Assembly (NCBI GenBank): GCA_015655075.1
Contig: JAATFT010000029.1
Span: 1-64,000, forward strand
From: Clostridiales bacterium
GTDB taxonomy: Bacteria; Bacillota; Clostridia; Lachnospirales; Lachnospiraceae
DNA length: 64,000 nucleotides
Reading direction: 5' to 3'
Positions 62,079 to 64,000 of the stretch are shown piece after piece. The notes under the pieces were generated by a model that was not told the origin of the DNA, ran no database searches, and saw only the letters and a program-made list of their open reading frames with translations. The position numbers and the translations under genes are program-made. How positions within the stretch are numbered: the stretch's first letter is position 1; each line of letters starts with the position of its first letter.

Positions 62079-63095
62079 TTATTTCCCCATAACACTATCT
62101 CTATATACGATATTTCCTTCCACGATGTGGACCCCCGCCTTATAACTTTTATGACTCATTTTTTTAATTAAAATGTTAATACTCTTGCGTGCCATCTCTT
62201 TTACGTCAACATCATAAGTTGTTAATCCAATATCCAATAATCCCGGATAGAGATAATTATCATACCCGACAACAGATATATCTTCCGGAACACGATATCC
62301 GGTTTTCCTCAATGTCTTTATCAAAGCGCTTGCCGCCAGATCACAATTGCAGACAAAGGCTGACGGCATGACCTCCGGAAACTTAAATTGAAATCCCGCA
62401 ACATCCCCGGTATCCCAGTCACGGTCATCTATAGCGCATATCTCCGACACAGGTTTTTTATGCTCCATCATGGATTTATAATATCCTAAATACCGGTCGG
62501 TAATACTGTTTGTATAAAGTAAAGTTCCTACGTACACTATGCTTTCATGCCCCATATCAAATAAATAATTTGTTAACATGTAGGTACCGTAGAATCCGTT
62601 TGATATTACGGCGTCGCAATTACTGGACTGGTCAAAAAAATCCAGGCATACAAAGGGTATGCCGTCTTCCTTCCGAATTCTTTGAATATATCCGCTGCCC
62701 GGACGGCCAATTAATATAATTCCATCCACCTTTTTTTCTTTGATTAACTTAGGCAGTTCAAAATTCTTCTCATCCTCTGTGCTTATTACCTCAAGCATGG
62801 TAAAACATTCTTTTTGAACAGCTTCGGTAGCAACCTCCTGATACAGCTGCCAGTAAAAAGAGTCATACTTTCCAAAATAACTTCCGGGAACAATAATTCC
62901 AATATTAAAGCTTTTATCCTTTGTAGAATTCTTAGCTGCCGGCAATTGTTTATATCCCATTTGGTCCGCCAGACTTTTGATTTTTTCACGCATCCCTTCG
63001 CTGACACCCTTCTGGTCCGACAATGCTTTCGAAACAGTAACGGTGCTTACTTTGAGAGCTGCTGCAATATCTGCCATTTTAACTTCTTTAGCCAT
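62079..63095 (-). CDS. LacI family transcriptional regulator
   Basis: A 338-residue repressor: N-terminal helix-turn-helix with hinge (VKMADIAAALKVSTVTVSKA, LSDQKGVSEGMREKIKSLAD) and a periplasmic-binding-protein-like sensor (FNIGIIVPGSYFGKYDSFYW, VDGIILIGRPGSGYIQRI, PEDISVVGYDNYLYPGLLDI). It likely senses a sugar from the mannoside unit. A palindrome directly upstream of its start may be its operator. It is convergent with the AraC gene and upstream of no other gene in the same direction. Confidence 0.9.
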   Translation of the reverse strand: MAKEVKMADIAAALKVSTVTVSKALSDQKGVSEGMREKIKSLADQMGYKQLPAAKNSTKDKSFNIGIIVPGSYFGKYDSFYWQLYQEVATEAVQKECFTMLEVISTEDEKNFELPKLIKEKKVDGIILIGRPGSGYIQRIRKEDGIPFVCLDFFDQSSNCDAVISNGFYGTYMLTNYLFDMGHESIVYVGTLLYTNSITDRYLGYYKSMMEHKKPVSEICAIDDRDWDTGDVAGFQFKFPEVMPSAFVCNCDLAASALIKTLRKTGYRVPEDISVVGYDNYLYPGLLDIGLTTYDVDVKEMARKSINILIKKMSHKSYKAGVHIVEGNIVYRDSVMGK

Positions 63096-63119
63096 AACCC
63101 GCGCCCTTTTTAAGTTTTT

Positions 63120-63137
63120 TTAAGTGAATTTACTTAA
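63120..63137. promoter_or_regulatory. palindrome before the LacI gene, possible operator
   Basis: TTAAGTGAATTTACTTAA is a near-perfect palindrome 25 bases before the LacI start. AATTTACTTAATA, its right half, also occurs close before the GH130 start (57496-57508). Confidence 0.45.
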
Positions 63138-63207
63138 TAATTTATCATCATTGTAAAGAATAAATAGAATTTTGTCAACTGGCATATTTGCCAAAGCATA
63201 CGGAAGT

Positions 63208-63372
63208 GACAGATTTTTGAACGTCCGCTCATGGCTTCCTCCAAAGTTAAACCCCCATACAACATTCCCGGAGAAGTTACTTTGACACGATCATCATACA
63301 CAGCCACCTGCACACAGAAACTGTCTATATAATTTCTGATATACTACATTAACAATCATCTCGCGGATTGGG
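63208..63372 (-). pseudogene. AlbA/RecG-like ATP-binding protein, internal fragment with frame breaks
   Basis: Minus strand: NPIREMIVNVVYQKLYRQF, a stop, then YDDRVKVTSPGMLYGGLTLE and EAMSGRSKI. This matches the ATP-binding domain of AlbA_2/RecG-like putative regulators (REAIVNAVxHRDY ... VYDDRxEIxSPGxLxGGLT). Both ends are missing. It overlaps the last codons of the mannose-6-phosphate isomerase gene in another frame. Confidence 0.6.
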
Positions 63373-64000
63373 TTAAATCTTCCGCTTGTTGTTCCTCCGA
63401 CGTCAGTATAAGGTCCATATCTCCGTCCAGGGATACTTCCCCATACCCGGCGGGAATTAAAAAGCTTTTCCCAATGGAAACCTGCATTCCCTCTACAATA
63501 CCGTTTCCCCGGATAACCGTTGCCAGCTGATATTTTTCAAAGATTATTTTCGAAAAACCGTTGATTTCAATTTTTGTAATGCAGAAATTCTCATCATTGT
63601 GATACCGGGTAAGCCGGCAATTTTTATTTTCATAAATAACCCGGCTTTCCTCGTTTCCAGCCGGTTTCTCATAGGAAATACATGCAATTGCATCTTCCAG
63701 GTGCAGTATTCGTCTGTTTCCGTTTTGATCTGTTCTTCCGTAATCATAAAACCGGTACGTAATATCCGCAGCCTGCTGTACCTCATAAACGATATTCCCT
63801 TTTTTTAAAGCATGGAGCGTCCCTGCCGGAATATAGACAAAATCCTCTGTCCGCACCGGTTTTAAACAGATCAGTGAATTCCATTCCTCCTTGTCTATAT
63901 ACTTTCTAAGTTCCGTTTCATTTTCCGCCCCATGACCATATACGATACTGCTGTCTTCCTCCGTCCGGATAAAATACCAAGCCTCGTTTTTACCCATGGG
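63356..64000 (-). CDS. manA: mannose-6-phosphate isomerase, class I (cut by window end)
   Basis: The C-terminal 215 residues of a zinc-dependent isomerase that interconverts mannose 6-phosphate and fructose 6-phosphate. GKNEAWYFIRTEEDSSIVYG marks the metal-site strand; EDFVYIPAGTLHALKKGNIVYE carries the zinc histidine, and YRFYDYGRTD the catalytic arginine. The track's Met is internal: the frame stays open to the window edge. The final residues DLTQSAR are encoded by DNA from a foreign fragment, so the C-terminus is probably altered. With GH130 and a sugar ABC importer it fits mannoside use. Confidence 0.87.
   Translation of the reverse strand, partial: PMGKNEAWYFIRTEEDSSIVYGHGAENETELRKYIDKEEWNSLICLKPVRTEDFVYIPAGTLHALKKGNIVYEVQQAADITYRFYDYGRTDQNGNRRILHLEDAIACISYEKPAGNEESRVIYENKNCRLTRYHNDENFCITKIEINGFSKIIFEKYQLATVIRGNGIVEGMQVSIGKSFLIPAGYGEVSLDGDMDLILTSEEQQAEDLTQSAR

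Overview
The window looks like a chromosome segment of an anaerobic, gut-type Firmicute, most likely Lachnospiraceae or a related Clostridia. The evidence is moderate-to-low G+C, AGGAGG-type ribosome binding sites, many TTGACA-N17-TATAAT promoters, LicT/PTS beta-glucoside control, several CUT1 sugar ABC systems with lipoprotein binding proteins, and clostridial-type mobile-element debris. No rRNA, tRNA or CRISPR array was seen. The species cannot be named from the sequence alone.

Layout. 1-1.1 kb: Ku and the start of a LigD-type DNA ligase (bacterial NHEJ). 1.3-8.2 kb: a scarred mobile region with a DUF6429 gene, a VOC fragment, a short HTH gene, a truncated response regulator fused to a serine-recombinase tail, and an inverted recombinase head. 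It also holds an intact MacB-like ABC exporter with its own two-component system, then a chimeric GH2/HTH remnant. 8.2-19.7 kb: a divergent locus. One long minus-strand operon encodes a D-threonine-aldolase/D-serine-dehydratase-fold enzyme, RidA, an Opp-type ABC importer (A, B, C, D, F), a 2-keto-3-deoxy-sugar-acid kinase and a KDPG-type aldolase. A DauR/YheO-type regulator and an N-acyl-D-amino-acid deacylase run the other way. 19.7-25 kb: degraded FAD oxidoreductase, then licT-bglF-GH1 with two RAT/terminator antitermination sites. 25-28.5 kb: an MocA-type oxidoreductase and two orphan proteins. 28.9-39.4 kb: GH4, AraC regulator, GH43, sugar ABC transporter and a six-hairpin glycosidase. 39.4-43.5 kb: AT-rich spacer with an orphan exported protein, an IS21 fragment, MITE pieces and an MFS transporter. 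43.6-57.5 kb: ABC transporter, GH106, two DHDPS-family aldolases, two GldA-like dehydrogenases and a GntR regulator, then GH130. 57.6-64 kb: ABC transporter, AraC and LacI regulators, and mannose-6-phosphate isomerase (cut by the window end).

How genes work together. Most of the window is a series of glycan or sugar-acid uptake and breakdown units. In the 8-20 kb divergon the parts fit one pathway: import an N-acylated D-amino acid, deacylate it, deaminate it with RidA protection, phosphorylate the 2-keto-3-deoxy acid and cleave it to pyruvate. N-acetyl-D-glucosaminate or N-acetyl-D-galactosaminate is the substrate that would explain every gene; this is inference. In the 50-56 kb unit, four promoters share a nearly identical operator placed at or just after the -10 box, probably the target of the local GntR protein. 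The 56-64 kb unit fits beta-mannoside use by phosphorolysis (GH130 to ManA).

The intergenic DNA is also notable. A roughly 163-bp MITE-like family (six full, partial or solo-end copies), a palindromic repeat family I call R1 (six copies, several abutting stop codons) and a three-hairpin repeat family I call R2 (two copies) occur between genes. In one place the MITE sits inside R1; in others the repeats supply stop codons or C-terminal residues.
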